A stretch of 64,000 bases of DNA from Homarus americanus (GCF_018991925.1 NW_024735554.1:1734195-1798194), one strand, 5' to 3'. Positions 1-12,128 are shown, counted from the stretch's first letter. The notes: generated by a model not told the origin, from the sequence alone. A program made the numbers and translations.

Positions 1-2456
1 ATAAGCTGGAGTGTCTAATCTTCCAGGTCAAAAGCTGGAGTGTCTAATCTTCAGGTCAAATAAGCTGGGGTTCTAATCTTCAGGTCAAAAAGCTGGAGTG
101 TTTAATCTTCAAGGTCAAATAAGCTGGTGTCTAATCTTCAGGTCAAATAAGCTGGAGTGTTTAATCTTCAGGTCAAATAAGCTGGGGTGTCTAATCTTCA
201 GGTCAAATAAGCTGGAGTGTTCTAATATTCAGGTCAAATAAGCTGGGGTGTCTAATCTTCAGGTCAAATAAGCTGGAGTGTCTAATCTTCAGGTCAAATA
301 AGCTGGAGTGTCTAATCTTCAGGTCAAATAAGCTGGGGTGTCTAATCTTCAGGTCAAATAAGCTGGGGTGTCTAATCTTCAGGTCAAATAAGCTGGGGTG
401 TCATCTTCAGGTCAAATAAGCTGGAGTGTCTAATATTCAGGTCAAATAAGCTGGGGTGTCTAATCTTCAGGTCAAATAAGCTGGGGTGTCTAATCTTCAG
501 GTCAAATAAGCTGTAGTGTCTAATCTTCAGGTCAAACAAGCTGGAGTGTCTAATGTTTCAGAGTCAAATAAGCTGGAGTGTTTAATCTTCAGGTCAAAAT
601 AAGCTGTAATGTCTAATCTTCCCAGGTCAAATAAGCTGGAGTGTCTAATCTTCAGGTCCAAATACTTTGGTGTCTAATCTTCAGATCAAATAAGCTGGTG
701 TCTCATCATCTGGGTCAAATAAGCTGGTCATCTAATCTTCAGGTCAAATAGCTGGGTGTGTCTAATCTTCAGGTCAAATAACGTACAGAAGTGTCTAATC
801 TTCAGATTAAAATAAGCTGGGTGATACCAATCTTCAAGGTCCAAAATAGCTGGAGTGTGTCTAATCTCAGGTCAAATAAGCTGGAGTGTGTCTAATCTTC
901 AGGTCAAAATAAGCTGAATTAATTACAATCTTCAGGTCAAATAGCTGGAGTGTCTAATCTTCCAAAGGTCAAATAAACAAGTGTCTAATATTCAAGTCAA
1001 ATAAGCTGGAGTGTCTAATCTTCAGGTCAAATAGCTAGGGGTGTCTGTCTTCCAAGAGTCAAAATAAGCTGGAGTGTGTATCTTCAAGGTCAAATAAGCT
1101 GTAGTGTCTAATCTTCAGGTCAAATAAGCTGGGTGTCTAATCTTCCAGTCAAATAAGCTGGGTGTCTAATCTTCAGGTCCAAATAAGCACAGATGTCTAA
1201 TCTTCGGAGTCAAATAAGCTGGAGTGTCTAATCTTCAGATTAAATAAGCTGGGTAATCTTCAGGTCAAATATTTCCAAGAATTGTCTAATCTTCAGGTCA
1301 AATAAGCTGGAGTGTCTAATCTTCAGGTCAAATAAACTGTAGTGTCTAATCTTCAGGTCAAATAAGCTGGGGTGTCTAATCTTCAGGTCAAACCGTGGAG
1401 TGTCTAATCTTCAGGTCAAATAAGCTGGAGTGTCTAATCTTCAGGTCAAATAGCTAGAGTGTCTAATCTTCCCAGATCCAAACTAAGCTGGTGTCTAATC
1501 TTCAGGTCAAATAAACAGATGTCTAATCTTCAAAGGTCAAATAAAGCTGGAGTGTCTAATCTTCAAAGGTCAAAATAAAGCTGGAGTGTCTAATCTTCAA
1601 GGTCAAAATAAGCTGGAGTGTCTAATCTTCGGGTCAAATAAGCTGGAGTGTCACAATCTTCAGGTCAAATAAGCTAGGTGTCTAATGTTCAGGTCAAATA
1701 GCTGGAGTGTCTGATCTTCTAGGTCAAAATAAGCGCAGGGTGTCTAATCTTCAAGGTCAAATAAGCTGGGTGTGTCTTCAGGTCAAATAAGCTGTAGTGT
1801 CTAATCTTGGTCAAATAAGCTGGTGTGTCTAATCTTCGGTCCAAATAAACTAGGTGTCTAATCTTCAGGTCAAATAAGCTGGAGTGTCTAATCTTCAGGT
1901 CAAATAAGCTGGAGTGTCTAATCTTCAGGTCAAATAGCTGGAGTGTCTAATCTTTAAAGTCCAAATAAGCTGGGAGTGTCTAATCTTCAAAAGGTCAAGC
2001 CAGCTGGAGTGTCTAATCTTCAAAAGTCCAAATAAGCTGTAGTGTCTAATCTTCCAAGGTCAAATAAGCTGGTGTCTAATCTTTAGGTCAAAATAAGCTG
2101 GAGTGTCTAGTCTTCGGTCAAATAAACAGGTGTCTAATCTTCAGGTCAAATAAGCTGGTGTCTAATCTTCTGAGTCAAATAAAGCTGATGTGTCTAATCT
2201 TCAGGTCAAATAAGCTGGAGTGTCTAATCTTCCAGGTCAAATAGTAGTGTCCTAATCTTCCAAGGTCAAATAAGCTGGGGAGTGTCCTAATCTTCAGGTC
2301 AAATAAGGCTGGGTGTCTAATCTTCAGGTCAAATAAGCTGGAGTCATCTAATCTTCAAGGTCAAGGTCAAATAAGCTGGGGTGTCTTAATCTTCAGGTCA
2401 AATAAGCTGGGGTGTCTAATCTTCAGGTCAAATAGCTGGGTGTCTAATCTTCAGGT
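1..2456. repeat. 30-bp satellite, about 80 copies, cut by window start
   Basis: A 30-bp unit (AAGCTGGAGTGTCTAATC followed by TTCAGGTCAAAT) repeats head to tail from the first base. Copies differ by G/A at the GGAGTG/GGGGTG site and by small indels, and are most uniform in 170-530 and 1290-1430. Nearly every copy carries AGGTCA. The array starts outside the window, so its full size is unknown. Confidence 0.97.
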
Positions 2457-2750
2457 GATCTAAATATTAACCTCTTTATGGTCATAAACATTTTCTCTAT
2501 CTCCTATATAAACACTACTAATTTATATAGCTCAAATAAATACCACCACAAGTGTTTATAAAATCATTATTATCACTGCTAGCACGAGCAATCACCTGCG
2601 CCTGTCGTTCTCTTTATACAACTCAACCTGTGGAATTTACGCCAGACGGACGTTCGCTTTTGTCTGCAGAGGTGTTACCCGTCTGTTGTATCCTGGTGAT
2701 CGGCAAGAGGATGACGAGGCAGTGTATTGATGATTGTGCCCTGGGGAAGC

Positions 2751-2751
<1 letters not shown>
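2457..2751. other. single-copy spacer with part of a dispersed repeat
   Basis: Non-tandem DNA between the 30-bp array and a (GT)n tract. A 90-codon + frame opens at 2552 but runs into the GT tract, so it is not credible as a gene. About 2584-2720 resembles 26864-27020, suggesting two diverged copies of one dispersed sequence. Confidence 0.5.

Positions 2752-2816
<65 letters not shown>
2752..2816 (+). repeat. (GT)n microsatellite
   Basis: About 32 uninterrupted GT dinucleotides. Confidence 0.97.
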
Positions 2817-2817
<1 letters not shown>

Positions 2818-2899
2818 TGGCTAGTAATAAATGTCAGTTGTCAATAGATACACACACGCGCGTTGATAGGGTCAGTGAACCCAAGTGTAGTGTGTGTTG

Positions 2900-2943
2900 A
2901 CTGTCTGTCTGTCTCTGTCTGTCTATCTCTGTCTGTCTCTCTC
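2900..2943 (+). repeat. (CTGT)n microsatellite, imperfect
   Basis: CTGT tetramers interrupted by CTAT and CTCT, just before telomere-like repeats. Confidence 0.85.
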
Positions 2944-2966
2944 AACTGGGTATATTCCGTCCGGTT

Positions 2967-3260
2967 AGTGGTTAGGTTAGATTAGAGTAGGTTAGTGTTA
3001 GGTTAGTGTTAGGTTAGTGTTAGGTTAGGTTAGTGTTAGTTTAGTGTTAGGTTAGGTTAGATTTGAGTAGGTTTGGTTAGGTTAGTGTTAGGTTAGTGTT
3101 AGGTTAGTGTTAGGTTAGGTTAGATTAGAGTAGGTTAGTGTTAGGTTAGTGTTAGGTTAGTGTTAGGTTAGGTTAGTGTTAGGTTAGGTTAGATTAGAGT
3201 AGGTTAGTGTTAGGTTAGGTTAGTGTTAGGTTAGTGTTAGGTTAGGTTAGGTTAGGTTAT
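2967..3260 (+). repeat. interstitial telomere-like TTAGG array with variants
   Basis: GGTTA/TTAGG pentamers mix with GTGTTAGGTTA and GATTAGAGTAGGTTA variants, giving an imperfect higher-order pattern. TTAGG is the common arthropod telomere motif. The variants and internal position mark this as interstitial, not a functional end. Confidence 0.9.
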
Positions 3261-3404
3261 GTGCTGCCTCTACCGTCACACAGAAACACTGGCTCTGACG
3301 TCATAACAGAACTGTGGTGGACAAGTGCATCCAACTGTGTCACTTTACATTTACCCATATCCATTAAATTTATCCATATACAATCAGTATTAGGATAGTT
3401 ATGT
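3261..3404. other. single-copy spacer between telomere-like blocks
   Basis: Non-repetitive sequence separating two TTAGG-type blocks; no coding or RNA feature seen. Confidence 0.5.
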
Positions 3405-3530
3405 TTAGTTTAGGTTGGTTTGAGGTTAGGTTGGGTTAGGTTAGATTTAGTTAGGTTGGGTTGGGGTTTGAGGTTGGGTTGGGTTAGGTTAGGTTGGTTA
3501 GGTTGGGTTAGGTTAACTTAGGTTAGGTTC
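3405..3530 (+). repeat. TTAGG/TTGGG-type degenerate repeat
   Basis: GGTTAGG and GGTTGGG alternate with GGTTTGAGG variants in the same orientation as the block at 2967. It is followed by a short GT tract. Confidence 0.85.
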
Positions 3531-3694
3531 GTGTGTGTGTGTTGTTAATTCCATTTCTTTACGCCATTTGCCTCTGTCTACCCAGCAGTAATTGGGACCT
3601 GGATGTTAATCTATTTGCGGATCATGTTCCGGGTTAATGGTTAGCCAGTGCAGTTGGCGAGTTGTCCGGTCTTCTCGGACTATTCGTTGACGCT

Positions 3695-4530
3695 GGTCAT
3701 GCAGCTCGTTAACTCGAGGTGGTTGTTGTGTTGGCGACAGCTTCTACACCTTAAACACTGGGTCATGCAGCTCGTTAACTCAGGGTGTGGTTTTGTGTTG
3801 GCGACAGCTTCTACACCCTAAACACTGGGTCGTGCAGCTCGTTAACTCAGGGTGTGGTTGTTGTGTTGGCGACAGCTTCTATAAACACTGGGTCATGCAG
3901 CTCGTTAATTCAGGGTGTGGTTGTTGTGTTGGGACACCTTAAACACTCAAGATTATGCAGCTCGTTAACTCAGGGTGTGGTTGTTGTGTTGGCGACAGCT
4001 TCTACACCTTAAACACTGGGTCATGCAGCTCGTTAACTCAGGGGTGTGGTTGTTGTGTTGGCGACAGCCTACACCTTAAACACTGGGTATGCAGCTCGTT
4101 AATTCAGTGTGGTTGTTGTGTTGGCGACAGCTTCTACCTTAAACACTGGGTCATGCAGCTCGTTAACTCAGGTGTGGTTGTTGTGTTGGCGACAGCTTCT
4201 ACCCTTAAACACTGGGTCAGTAGGGCTCGTTAACTCAGGGTGTGGTTGTTGTGTTGGGACAGCTTCCCACCTATAAACACTGGGTCATGCAGCTCGTTAA
4301 TTCAGGGTGTGGTTGTTGTGTTGGCGACAGCTTCTCAAACACTGGGTCATGCAGCTCGTTAACTCAGGTGTGTGGTTGTTGTGTTGGCGACAGCTTCTAC
4401 ATAAACACTGGGTCATGCAGCTCGTTAACTCAGGGTGTGGTTGTTGTGTTGGCGACAGCTTCTACCTTAAACACTGGATCATGCCGCTCGTTAACTCAGG
4501 GTGTGGTTGTTGTGTTGGCGACAGCACCTT
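3695..4530 (+). repeat. about 68-bp minisatellite, about 12 copies
   Basis: The unit begins near GTCATGCAGCTCGTTAACTC, continues through GTGTTGGCGACAGCTTCTAC and ends with TTAAACACTGG. Most copies contain the palindrome GTTAAC. Copies differ by 1-6 base indels, so open frames crossing the array switch between repeat-encoded peptides; it is not coding. Confidence 0.96.
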
Positions 4531-4797
4531 GTTTCAAAAGCCGAGTGGTCCTTGAGCTGGCCATCCTCGTTACATGAGGGCAACAATTATTCTCTTATTA
4601 TAATTGAGTTAAAATTCTTTGGGTTAACGGTATAGAGACAAAGTTATACCACTCTAGTGCCTTGTGGGGGTCTACTGATAAGGCGTGTTGTCAACCTGCC
4701 TCTGGGGGCTGGCCTAGTCTCTCTTCTTTTTAGCCGCTATGAGTCAACATAATGCAGTAGTGAGGCTGTCAGCGGTACACCAGCACCTGTCACCCCC

Positions 4798-4798
<1 letters not shown>
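4531..4798. other. single-copy spacer
   Basis: Non-repetitive DNA with no recognisable coding, RNA or transposon signature. Confidence 0.5.
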
Positions 4799-4837
<39 letters not shown>

Positions 4838-4858
4838 GTGTGTGTGTGTGTGTGTGTC
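4799..4858 (+). repeat. (GT)n microsatellite
   Basis: About 28 GT dinucleotides with one TT interruption. Confidence 0.96.
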
Positions 4859-5198
4859 CATAACTGGCCATCACTAAAACCTAACTAACCTAACCTAATA
4901 TTCACTAATGAGGGACAACGTCATTATATTATGCATACTTCCATCTCCTTCCTGACTATCGATCCTGGATCCATTATTACCCCCCGTCGACCCATTATTA
5001 CCCGCCCGTGATGAACCCGTTATTGACCGCCTGACGACCCGTTATTGACCCTTAATGAAGACTGACTGCTCTTGTAATCTCTCACCTGTTAAGACGTGTT
5101 CTTCTCTATATAGGCTCTACTGTACTCTATCCCTCACCTTACCCTAGCCCACTGCCCTATCATTCGTCCTCTCCTCTACACTAAGCCCCTCGACTCTG
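4859..5198. other. single-copy spacer with a short ACCCGTTATTGACC repeat
   Basis: Contains a brief CCTAA motif near 4875-4895 and three loose copies of a CCCATTATTACCC/CCCGTTATTGACC motif between 4970 and 5050. No gene seen. Confidence 0.5.
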
Positions 5199-5199
5199 T

Positions 5200-5200
5200 G

Positions 5201-5271
<71 letters not shown>
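5200..5271 (+). repeat. (GT)n microsatellite
   Basis: About 34 GT dinucleotides. A 60-aa minus-strand frame across it is only Thr-His repeat. Confidence 0.97.
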
Positions 5272-5274
<3 letters not shown>

Positions 5275-5458
5275 CATGTGTGGGCCGGGGGAGGCTGACG
5301 CACATTTTTTGCCGTAATCTTGTCACACAAAATTATGATAAAATTATTGGTTGAAACTCAGTCGTATATTATGCAGTATGTTACAGAGATAAGAAAGTGA
5401 CTGAATAAAGAAGGACTGGAGAATTGAATCAGGGGTCACTGCTGGTGTTGACTACTGA

Positions 5459-5530
5459 GAGGGAGAGAGAAGGAGAGAGGGAGAGAGGGAGGGAGAGGGG
5501 GAGAGGGGGGAAGGAAGGGAGGGAGAGATA
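5459..5530 (+). repeat. GA-rich purine tract
   Basis: GAGAGG/GGGAGA runs, almost entirely purine. Confidence 0.9.
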
Positions 5531-5577
5531 TTCCGCATTATGATACAGAGCTTCATGATGTTACCTGGGCTATTTAG

Positions 5578-6293
5578 GTGAGGCTCCTGCATTGACTAGG
5601 GGAGGTGGAGGGGTGTGGTAGGGGAGGGAGGGGGGTGTAGGGGAGGGGGTGTGTGGGGAGGGGTGAGAGGTGTGTGGTAGGGAGGGATGAGGGGTGTGGG
5701 GAGGGGTGGGAGGGGGTGTGGTGAGGGGTGGGAGGGGTGTGTGGGTAGGTGGAGGGGTGAGGGGGTGTGGGTAGGGGAGGGGTGGGAGGGGGTGTGGGTG
5801 GGGAGGGGTGAGGGGGTGTGGGTAGGGGAGGGTGAGGGGTGTGGGTAGGGGAGGGGTGGGGGTGTGGGTGGGGGAGGGGTGGGGAGGGGTGTGGGGTGGG
5901 GAGGGGGGGTGTGTGGGTGGGTAGGGGAGGGGGAGGGGGTGTGGGGAGAGGGGTGAGGGGTGTGGGGAGGGGTGGGGGGGGGGTGGGGAGGGTGAGGGGT
6001 GTGGGGTAGGGGAGGGGTGGGGTGGGGGGGGGAGGGGTGTGTGGGGAGGGGTGAGGGGGGGTGTGGTAGGGAGGGGTGAGGGGTGTGGGTAGGGAGGGGT
6101 GAGGGGGTGTGTGGTAGGGGAGGGGGAGGGGTGTGGGGAGGGGTGAGGGGTGTGGTAGGGGAGGGTGGGGAAGGGGTGTGGTGTAGGGGAGGGGTGAGGG
6201 GGAGTGTAGGGGGGGGTGAGGGGGTGTGGGTAGGGGGAGGGGTGAGGGGGTGTGGTAGGGAGGTGAGGGGGTGTGTGGTAGGAGGGAGGAGTA
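5578..6293 (+). repeat. G-rich minisatellite (GGGGAGGGGTG, GGGTGTGGGTA)
   Basis: About 715 bp of runs of 3-7 G separated by A, T or GTGT, with a loose period near 20-24 bp. The + strand has dense G-quadruplex-compatible spacing. The complement gives long Pro/Thr/His/Ser frames (233 and 300 codons) in more than one frame, as expected from low complexity and not from a gene. Confidence 0.96.
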
Positions 6294-8155
6294 CCAACCC
6301 TTATAGATGGTGATATAGTGACGCATAATGACGCACATTGACGAACAGTGAGTGATAGTGACGCAGAGGACGCATGGTGAGACAGTGTTGTAATATACTG
6401 ATGCTTCTGTGTGTGGGGTGGACCTCTCTGTTATGTGGTTTCTTTTACATAATATAGTACAGGAGAGTGGTAGCACACTGGCCCAAGTTGTTTTGATTAT
6501 TTATGAGTTACTTCTGGGTGGTTATGGTGTGGCTGGGGTGTGGCTTGGTGTGGTTGGGGGTGTGGTTGGGTGTGCCTGGTAAATGGTGGGCGGGACTCTG
6601 TGTGTGTGTGTGTATGTACGTTCGTCAACAGAAGTTTGATCGCTGGCCACGGGTCGTTATCCTCCTGACCCACATCATCATCAACAACAAACTCTCTCTC
6701 TCTAATGGGTCACTGGATTCTCTCTCTTACAACAATACAGGTAACCGTAACCTTATATGACCTTGACCTTTAGCCCAGGTTTAATTATTCCTGATCAACC
6801 ATACCATAGCACCATGTTTCACCCAGGTCAAGTGTCAGAGGTGACCACGATATAACCTTGTTTATGTTGTTATTGTAAGTGTATGTGGGGTAAGTTTGAA
6901 GGACCCCTCTCCTCCTTTCCCCACACCCCATGAGCCTGATGTGTCCAAACCGAGCCCAGATCATGGGGATTTACTGCAAATGAAAGACCAACTCTGTGTG
7001 TGGAGGCTCCAGCAGTAGTGATGATGTACCAGTAGCAGATCACACACTTCCTTCTTCTGCCCTCCTCCTCGTGTCTCCAAGGCTACACCCTTTCCGCCTT
7101 TCCTCCCACCCACGGTATATGACCTAGCTGGCTAACCCAACCCAACCTGCTAACCTAATCCAACTTAATCTAACCTCTCCTCGCCTAAGAAAAATTGTTT
7201 TCGACTTTGATATAACAAAATTTTGATTCGAATTTAGCCATTTGCCCTCCATCTTCCTATTCCCCCTCCTCAACCATATTCATCCTCTCACTCACCCTCT
7301 CACCCCTCTCACCCTCTCTTCCTCTACCCTCTCCTTTCTCTCCTTCAAAAAGAAAAAAAATATAATAATTAATTTTGAATATATAAATGGAATGAATTTT
7401 ACGTCTGTTAAATACCAACTCGTGTGTGAGGAAAGTTAAGTTAGGTCAGGTTATCAGGTAGGTGGTTAGTCGTTGTTGGAATTATTGTGTGATAGTTTAG
7501 ACAGTGTGGGTCACCTGTTAATGCGTTTATTATGGCGTGAGTTAAAGTAAGCTTGTAATGTTAACTCGCCTGTCTGTCTGTCTGTTCGTCTGTCTGGTGT
7601 TTTTTAAGGTAATTATTAACGCCCCTTGGATGACACTGTTTAACCCCTGAGGACATTGGTTTACCTCTTCGTCCCTCAAAAGGGTAAACTAGCCGTGTAA
7701 TGTGTGTGTGTGTGTGTGTGTGACGACGTTCTGTAGTTGCACGTATTATAAAACTGGTTTAATTTGTCTCCTCTGTTAGTTTAATCTGTTGAATAAAGTA
7801 AATTCCATTATTTGGAGTTTTAGTTTGGAGGTCAATTTGGAGGTTAATTTGGAGGTTAATTGGTGTTGTGAGGATGCTGGCGACAGGAGATGAATTGGCT
7901 GAGTCAGTGGATTTCGGCATTCGCCATTAGTTCTTGTCCTGGCCACTTTTGTCCACGTGATAACTCAGGATGGAGGTTGGGTTGTTATAATTTGATTCGG
8001 ATAAGCTACCCCAAGAGCTCGGATCAGTTCGGTTTTCAGTATTATCCGATGTATTAACCGAGGAGCACGGATGTCTGGGGAGATATGGTGTTCGATTTGT
8101 TTTCCTTTATTTGCTGGTGTTTTGTTGTATTGGTTGTGTTTTGATCTGGGTGGGT
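6294..8155. other. longest mostly single-copy stretch of the left third
   Basis: About 1.9 kb with only short simple repeats: GTGTG near 6601 and 7700, a CT-rich block near 7255-7345, and CTGT near 7565-7595. Minor CCTAA-like sequence lies at 7140-7170. Open frames here are under 90 codons and none resembles a known family. A small exon cannot be excluded. Confidence 0.5.
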
Positions 8156-8159
8156 TTGT

Positions 8160-9285
8160 GGTTGTGGTAGTAGCAGAGATTTGATAGTCGTGGTAGTGGT
8201 AGTGTTTGATGGTCGGTAAACGTAGTAGTGGTAGTAGGTGGTGGTAGTAGCAGTGATGGTAGTAGTGGTGGTGGTAGATGGTGGCAGTAGTGGTGGTGGT
8301 GGTAGTAGGCAGGTGGTGGTAGGGCAGTGATGGTAATGGTGGGTGGTGGCAGTGATGGTGGTAGTGGTGGTGGTGGTGGTAGTGAGATGGTGGTGGTGGT
8401 GGTGGTGGTAGTGGTGATGCAGGTGGCAGGTGGTAGTAGTGATGGTGGCATAGGTGGTGGTGGCAGTAGCAGTGATGGTGGTAGTAGTGGTGGTGGTGAT
8501 GGCGTGGCAGCAGGACGGTGGTAGTAAATTGGTGCAGGCAATGCAGGATGGCAGTAATGGTGACGGTGGTAGTAATGCAGGATGTCAGGAATTTGAGGTA
8601 ATGGTATTGGTGCATTAGTGTTAGGTGTTGGGGTAGTGGGTGGCAGTTGTGTTGTAGTAGTGAGGACTTGGCAGAGCAGCAGTGTAGTATTGATGGCAGG
8701 AGTGGTGGTGGTAGTGGTGATGGTGGTATAGTGGTGGTGGTGGTAGTAGTGATGGTAGTAGTGGTGGCAGTAGTAGCAGTGTAAGGATTTTGGTAGTGTG
8801 TCTAGGATGCGGTATAGTTTATGATTGCAGGTAATTTATGATGGTGGCAGAACTATGAGATGGCAGTAGTAACGGTGATTTGGTGGCAGTAACTCAGACG
8901 GTGGCAGAATGCAGTGACGGCAGAGAGTTGCGGCAGTGGTGGCAGTGGTGGTAGTGGGCGTGGTGGGTAGTAGTGGTGGTGGTGGTGGTAGTGATGGTAG
9001 GGTGGTGGTGGTGGTAGTAGTGATGGTGCGTAGTGGTGGTGGTGGTGGTAGTGGTAGATGGTGGTGGTAGTAGTGGTGGTGGTGGTGGTAGTAGTGATGG
9101 TGGTAGTAGTGGTGGTGGTGTGGTGGTAGTAGTGATGGTGGTAGTAGTGGTGGTGTGGTGGTAGTGTGGTGATGGTGTGTGTAGTAGTGGTGGTGGTGGT
9201 GGTAGTAGTGATGGTGGTAGTGGTGGTGGTGTGGTGGTAGTAGTGATGGGTAGTAATGGTGGTGGTGGTGGTCGTCTAGTGTGTG
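8160..9285 (+). repeat. GGT/GTA trinucleotide-rich field
   Basis: GGTGGTAGTAGTGATGGTG-like strings over about 1.1 kb with no fixed long unit. The opposite strand gives His/Thr/Pro/Tyr frames up to 216 codons in overlapping frames, which are repeat translations. Confidence 0.94.
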
Positions 9286-9349
9286 TGTGTGTGTATTCTC
9301 CTCCAATTTTCAACTCAGAGGAATGATCTAATTTAAAGTATTATTAAGA

Positions 9350-9365
9350 CACACACACACACACA

Positions 9366-9397
<32 letters not shown>

Positions 9398-9398
9398 A
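9350..9398 (+). repeat. (AC)n microsatellite
   Basis: About 23 AC dinucleotides with one TC interruption. Confidence 0.96.
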
Positions 9399-9582
9399 CT
9401 GTTGCCTCAATAACAGACCCACCTTTTAATTTACTGCCTTTGTCTTATTGCTTCATGTGAGTACGGTGCTTGTTGTGTGTTGACCTGAGGATTGATATTA
9501 ACTCTCTCTCTTCATAATCCCCATCCACTCCTTCCCTTCCCCAATCCCCTAACCCCACACACTAGGGGATGATACAGAAGAT

Positions 9583-9668
9583 ATGTGTGGAGTGTGGGGA
9601 GTGAGAGGAGTGTGGTGGAGTGTGGTGGAGTGGGTGGTGGGAGGTGGTAGAGGGAGTGTGTGTGGTGG
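9583..9668 (+). repeat. GTGTGGAGTGTGG short degenerate repeat
   Basis: GTGTGGWGTGRGAGG-like strings, G-rich, imperfect. Confidence 0.75.
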
Positions 9669-9725
9669 AGGTCTGGATGTCGAATTTATTACCCAGTTTC
9701 TGTGTGTCTGTATCTATTTTTGTTG

Positions 9726-9829
<104 letters not shown>

Positions 9830-10343
9830 AACCAATCACCTTGCCCCAGTGGTTTTATTAATCCATTTAATTATACAAACTAAATTATTATTATTTTTAC
9901 TTTCACATCACGACAAATCACACTTTAACCCCCCTTCCCTCACCCCACCCTCCCCACCCTCCCCCCACCTCTCCCCTCTCCTCCTCCCCACCCTCCCCAC
10001 CCACCCTTCCCACCCCCCCCCTGTCAGTATCACAGCCCGGGGCCCTTTCCTGCGCACACATCACGTTAGGTAATCATTGCCCAACGTGTTAATTAACAAA
10101 TCCAGGTTATATTACGCCCTGAATAGATTTTAACAGTAAGATAGGTTAACCTAGTACTGGGTCAACACCCTGTTTGGGAGAACGTAATTAATTCTGGGGT
10201 TTTATTTAATGATTGTTAAATTGATAACAGGAAATAATAATGATGTTGATATTTATAATGATAATAATAATGATAATGATAAAATAATGATCAAGTCGAC
10301 GCTGCCCAAGAAGAACTAAATAAAAACCTCAGCTGCAAATTAT
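9830..10343. other. single-copy spacer with C-rich block
   Basis: A C-rich block (CCCTCCCCACC) lies at 9930-10020 and AT-rich ATAATGATAATG strings at 10225-10290. No gene recognised. Confidence 0.5.
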
Positions 10344-10344
10344 C

Positions 10345-10381
<37 letters not shown>
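10344..10381 (+). repeat. (CAGA)n microsatellite
   Basis: Nine to ten perfect CAGA tetramers. Confidence 0.96.
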
Positions 10382-10455
10382 TTTCATCTGTCTTCCTAAT
10401 TTCAAAGTGTGAGGTCAAAGGTCACTTGAATCACCTGAATCAGAGGGCATCACCA

Positions 10456-10560
10456 GGTTAGGTTAGGGTTAGGGCTGGCTAGTTAGGTTAGGTTAGGGTT
10501 AGGTTAGGTTAGGGGTTAGGTTAGGTTAGGTTTAGGTTAAGTTATATTAGATTAAGGTTG
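10456..10560 (+). repeat. TTAGG interstitial telomere-like block
   Basis: GGTTA/TTAGG pentamers with GGGTTAGGG variants. Confidence 0.9.
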
Positions 10561-10837
10561 GGCTGCAATTATAAGGTATGCAGCTAGTTGAATCATCAGG
10601 TGGAAATAAGCTCTGGGGTTGTCTACTGTCCAGGTGATTCGAGATATAATGACCGAACTAGAAGGTAGGCAGCTGTCACCACTACATATGCTGGACAGTC
10701 ATAACATTCATTCAAAAGGTTAAATGGGGTCATTTCGTCCCCACCACCACAACAACAACAACAAGGTAACGAGACAAAATATCAGTAATTAAACTCACAT
10801 GACGATTTTTTAATGAATTTATTATCAAGAGTTGGTG

Positions 10838-11639
10838 GGGGCTGAATACACTGAGTAACGTACAGTACAGACACGAGCAGTCAGTATAATAGAGCTGACT
10901 ACACTGAGTAACGTACAGTACAGACGAGCAGTCAGTATAATAGGGACTGAATACACTGAGTAACGTACAGTACAGACACGAGCAGTCAGTATAATAGCTG
11001 AATACACTGAGTAACGTACAGTACAGACACGAGCAGTCAGTATAATAGGGACTGAATACACTAGTAACGTACAGTACAGACACGAGCAGTCAGTATAATA
11101 GGGACTGAATACACTGAGTAACGTACAGTACAGACACGAGCAGTCAGTATAATAGGGACTGAATACACTGAGTAACGTACAGTGCACATCGAGCAGCAGT
11201 ATAATAGGGACTGAATACACTGAGTAACGTACAGCAGACACACGAGCAGTCAGTATAATTAGGGACTGAATACACTGAGTAACGTACAGTACAGACACGA
11301 GCAGTCGTATAATAGGGACTGAATACACTGAGTAACGTACAGTGCACACACGGAGCAGTCAGTATAGGGACTGAATACACTGAGTAACGTACAGTGCACA
11401 CACACGAGCAGTCAGTATAATAGGGACTGAATACACTGAGTAACGTACAGTACAGACACGAGCAGTCAGTATAATAGGGACTGAATACACTGAGTAACGT
11501 AGCAGTACAGACACGAGCAGTCAGTATAATAGGGACTGAATACACTGAGTAACGTACAGTACAGACACGAGCAGTCAGTATAATAGGGACTGAATACACT
11601 GCGTAACGTACAGTACAGACACGAGCAGTCAGTATAATA
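10838..11639 (+). repeat. 54-bp minisatellite, about 15 copies
   Basis: The unit starts GACTGAATACACTGAGTAAC, continues GTACAGTACAGACACGAG and closes CAGTCAGTATAATAGG. Copies are highly similar apart from 1-4 base indels and the substitution giving GTGCACACAC, so homogenisation is recent. Minus-strand frames (60-174 codons) are repeat translations in all three frames. Confidence 0.97.
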
Positions 11640-11954
11640 AAACAGAGTAATCATAACTTGCTATATCATAAAACAACCTTCCTAATGTGGTTTTTTCTAT
11701 ATAAAACATTCATATATTCACCCTGGTTTAGCATAATATAAAAGGTTTTTCCTGACATAGTATTTTTTTTCTTGTTTCATAATATATTTTATAACACTGT
11801 AACCTGGGTCATATTGTGTTTTTATTTACAAAATATAACTTCTGCTATAGTGGTTTATCTACAACATATAACATCTGCTATAGTAGTTTTATATCTACAA
11901 CATTACAACCTACAATAGTTTATTTATAACCTACATGAGAAAGCTTCAGTGGTG
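11640..11954. other. AT-rich spacer with a degenerate ~45-bp triplication
   Basis: AT-rich DNA; 11815-11935 holds three loose copies of a motif around AACATCTGCTATAGTRGTTT. No gene seen. Confidence 0.5.
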
Positions 11955-12128
11955 TGATAGGTTAGGTAGTAGAAAAGATGGTTAGGTGTTAGGTTAGAAA
12001 AGATTTGTTAGGTTAGGTTAGAAAAGATTTGGTTAGGTTAGGTTAGAAAGATTTGGTAGGTTAGGTTAGAAAAGATTTGGTTAGGTTAGGTTAGAAAGAT
12101 TTGGTTAGGTTAGGTTAGAAAAGATTGA
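11955..12128 (+). repeat. TTAGG-derived minisatellite, about 24 bp
   Basis: The unit is GAAAAGATTTGGTTAGG plus GTTA, about seven copies; a telomere-like pentamer embedded in a longer tandem unit. Confidence 0.92.

Noticed and set aside
1..2456. CRISPR array
   Set aside because: Regular 30-bp spacing, but there are no unique spacers between repeats; it is a head-to-tail satellite in a eukaryotic genome.
2967..3530. True chromosome end
   Set aside because: Unique sequence and other arrays continue on both sides, and the TTAGG units are heavily mutated.
5574..6476. 300-codon Pro/Thr/Ser-rich minus frame resembling a mucin
   Set aside because: Explained by the G-rich minisatellite; a second, overlapping frame has the same character.
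10838..11639. CRISPR-like repeat
   Set aside because: The whole 54-bp unit is repeated with no variable spacer.
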